Source of the DNA: Cyclobacteriaceae bacterium
Lineage (GTDB): Bacteria > Bacteroidota > Bacteroidia > Cytophagales > Cyclobacteriaceae
NCBI GenBank assembly: GCA_025808415.1
Contig: CP075525.1
Coordinates: 2,031,501 to 2,095,500, forward strand
Length of the DNA: 64,000 nt
Reading direction: 5' to 3'
The position numbers and the translations under genes were made by a program. The notes beneath the pieces were generated by a model. The model was not told the DNA's origin. It searched no databases and saw only the letters and a program-made list of their open reading frames with translations. Numbering within the stretch: the stretch's first letter is position 1; the number at the start of each line of letters is the position of its first letter. Below are positions 63,756 through 64,000 of this stretch, in pieces.

Positions 63756-64000
63756 GTGGATAGTAAAGCTATAAAATTTACGTCATCAATTGCATGGGCA
63801 TTTATCGCATCCGTTGGGATCAACATCGGCCTCGGTCAAGATTTATGGGCACAGACCGACACGCTTGTTAATCCGGACAAGCTTGACGAGTGGCGAGCAA
63901 GAATTAACCTTCCGAACCGTGGATACCTGGATGTAAATATGTATATCCAATGGTGGAACGTGGTTACGCTAGATTATGCAGGCCTTGAAAATAATCCAAG
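63756..64000 (+). CDS. Unrecognised protein, N-terminal part (cut by window end)
   Basis: A frame open from about 63707 and running off the right edge. The GTG at 63756 gives a basic lead and hydrophobic stretch (IAWAFIASVGINIGLG...WAQ) that could be a signal peptide, followed by TDTLVNPDKLDEWRARINLP and DVNMYIQWWNVV. A TTG at 63738 is an alternative. I do not recognise the family. Confidence 0.5.
   Translation, partial: MDSKAIKFTSSIAWAFIASVGINIGLGQDLWAQTDTLVNPDKLDEWRARINLPNRGYLDVNMYIQWWNVVTLDYAGLENNP

Overview
The window looks like chromosome from a member of the Bacteroidota, most likely Cytophagales-like. Evidence: a primary sigma factor of only 287 residues without region 1.1, a secreted enzyme with a type IX secretion (Por) C-terminal sorting domain, a TonB-dependent receptor with a carboxypeptidase-regulatory-like N-terminal domain, bacillithiol deacetylase BshB1, almost no Shine-Dalgarno sites, and promoters of the Bacteroidota TTTG / TAnnTTTG type in front of rpsO and both tRNA genes. 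Nothing suggests a phage, plasmid or CRISPR array.

Region 1 (1-23.9 kb) is a carbohydrate island. It opens with a ROK kinase fragment, a PfkB kinase and an NHS-type MFS permease. A sugar-oxidation set follows: Gfo/Idh/MocA oxidoreductase, two TIM-barrel isomerase/epimerase-like proteins, a haem c lipoprotein, and further on a GMC oxidoreductase with its Tat-exported partner. Then comes an alpha-glucan block: a T9SS-secreted GH13 amylase, a GH13 lipoprotein, GlgE, a TreS-maltokinase fusion, GlgB and a GH57/DUF3536 protein. Three matching LacI-type palindromes (about 2.66, 9.55 and 12.05 kb) sit in the control regions and suggest one regulon. The TreS domain carries Pro where the GH13 catalytic Asp should be. 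The simplest reading is that maltose from starch is phosphorylated by the fused kinase and passed to GlgE and GlgB, with no trehalose step.

Region 2 (23.9-30.7 kb) holds a large inverted repeat, a small element with terminal inverted repeats carrying a frameshifted cysteine-hydrolase-like gene, a Crp/Fnr regulator, a ROK glucokinase candidate, pfkA and pgi. It ends in a 155-bp tandem array made from the 3' end and terminator of the neighbouring tRNA-Met gene.

Region 3 (30.7-41.8 kb) is housekeeping: START-like protein, LptF/G permease, rpsO, pnp, rpoD, trxB, bshB1, pdxH, a YqgE protein, a DUF349 protein and tRNA-Thr with a broken second copy.

Region 4 (41.8-64 kb) is mixed accessory and metabolic DNA: dienelactone hydrolase, a Fic protein inserted between two copies of a duplicated segment, cupin, acyltransferase, TonB receptor, NIPSNAP protein, TIM-barrel protein, RidA, a DsrE/DsrC/sulfide:quinone oxidoreductase operon, SDR, DUF3089 lipoprotein, a GCS2-CBS fusion, a GH32 fructan hydrolase and a DNA/RNA endonuclease. 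Two identical Crp/Fnr-like palindromes lie upstream of the cupin gene and the sulfide operon. Repeats are frequent: heptamer-periodic spacers, GC palindromes and a miniature inverted-repeat element that supplies a start codon.
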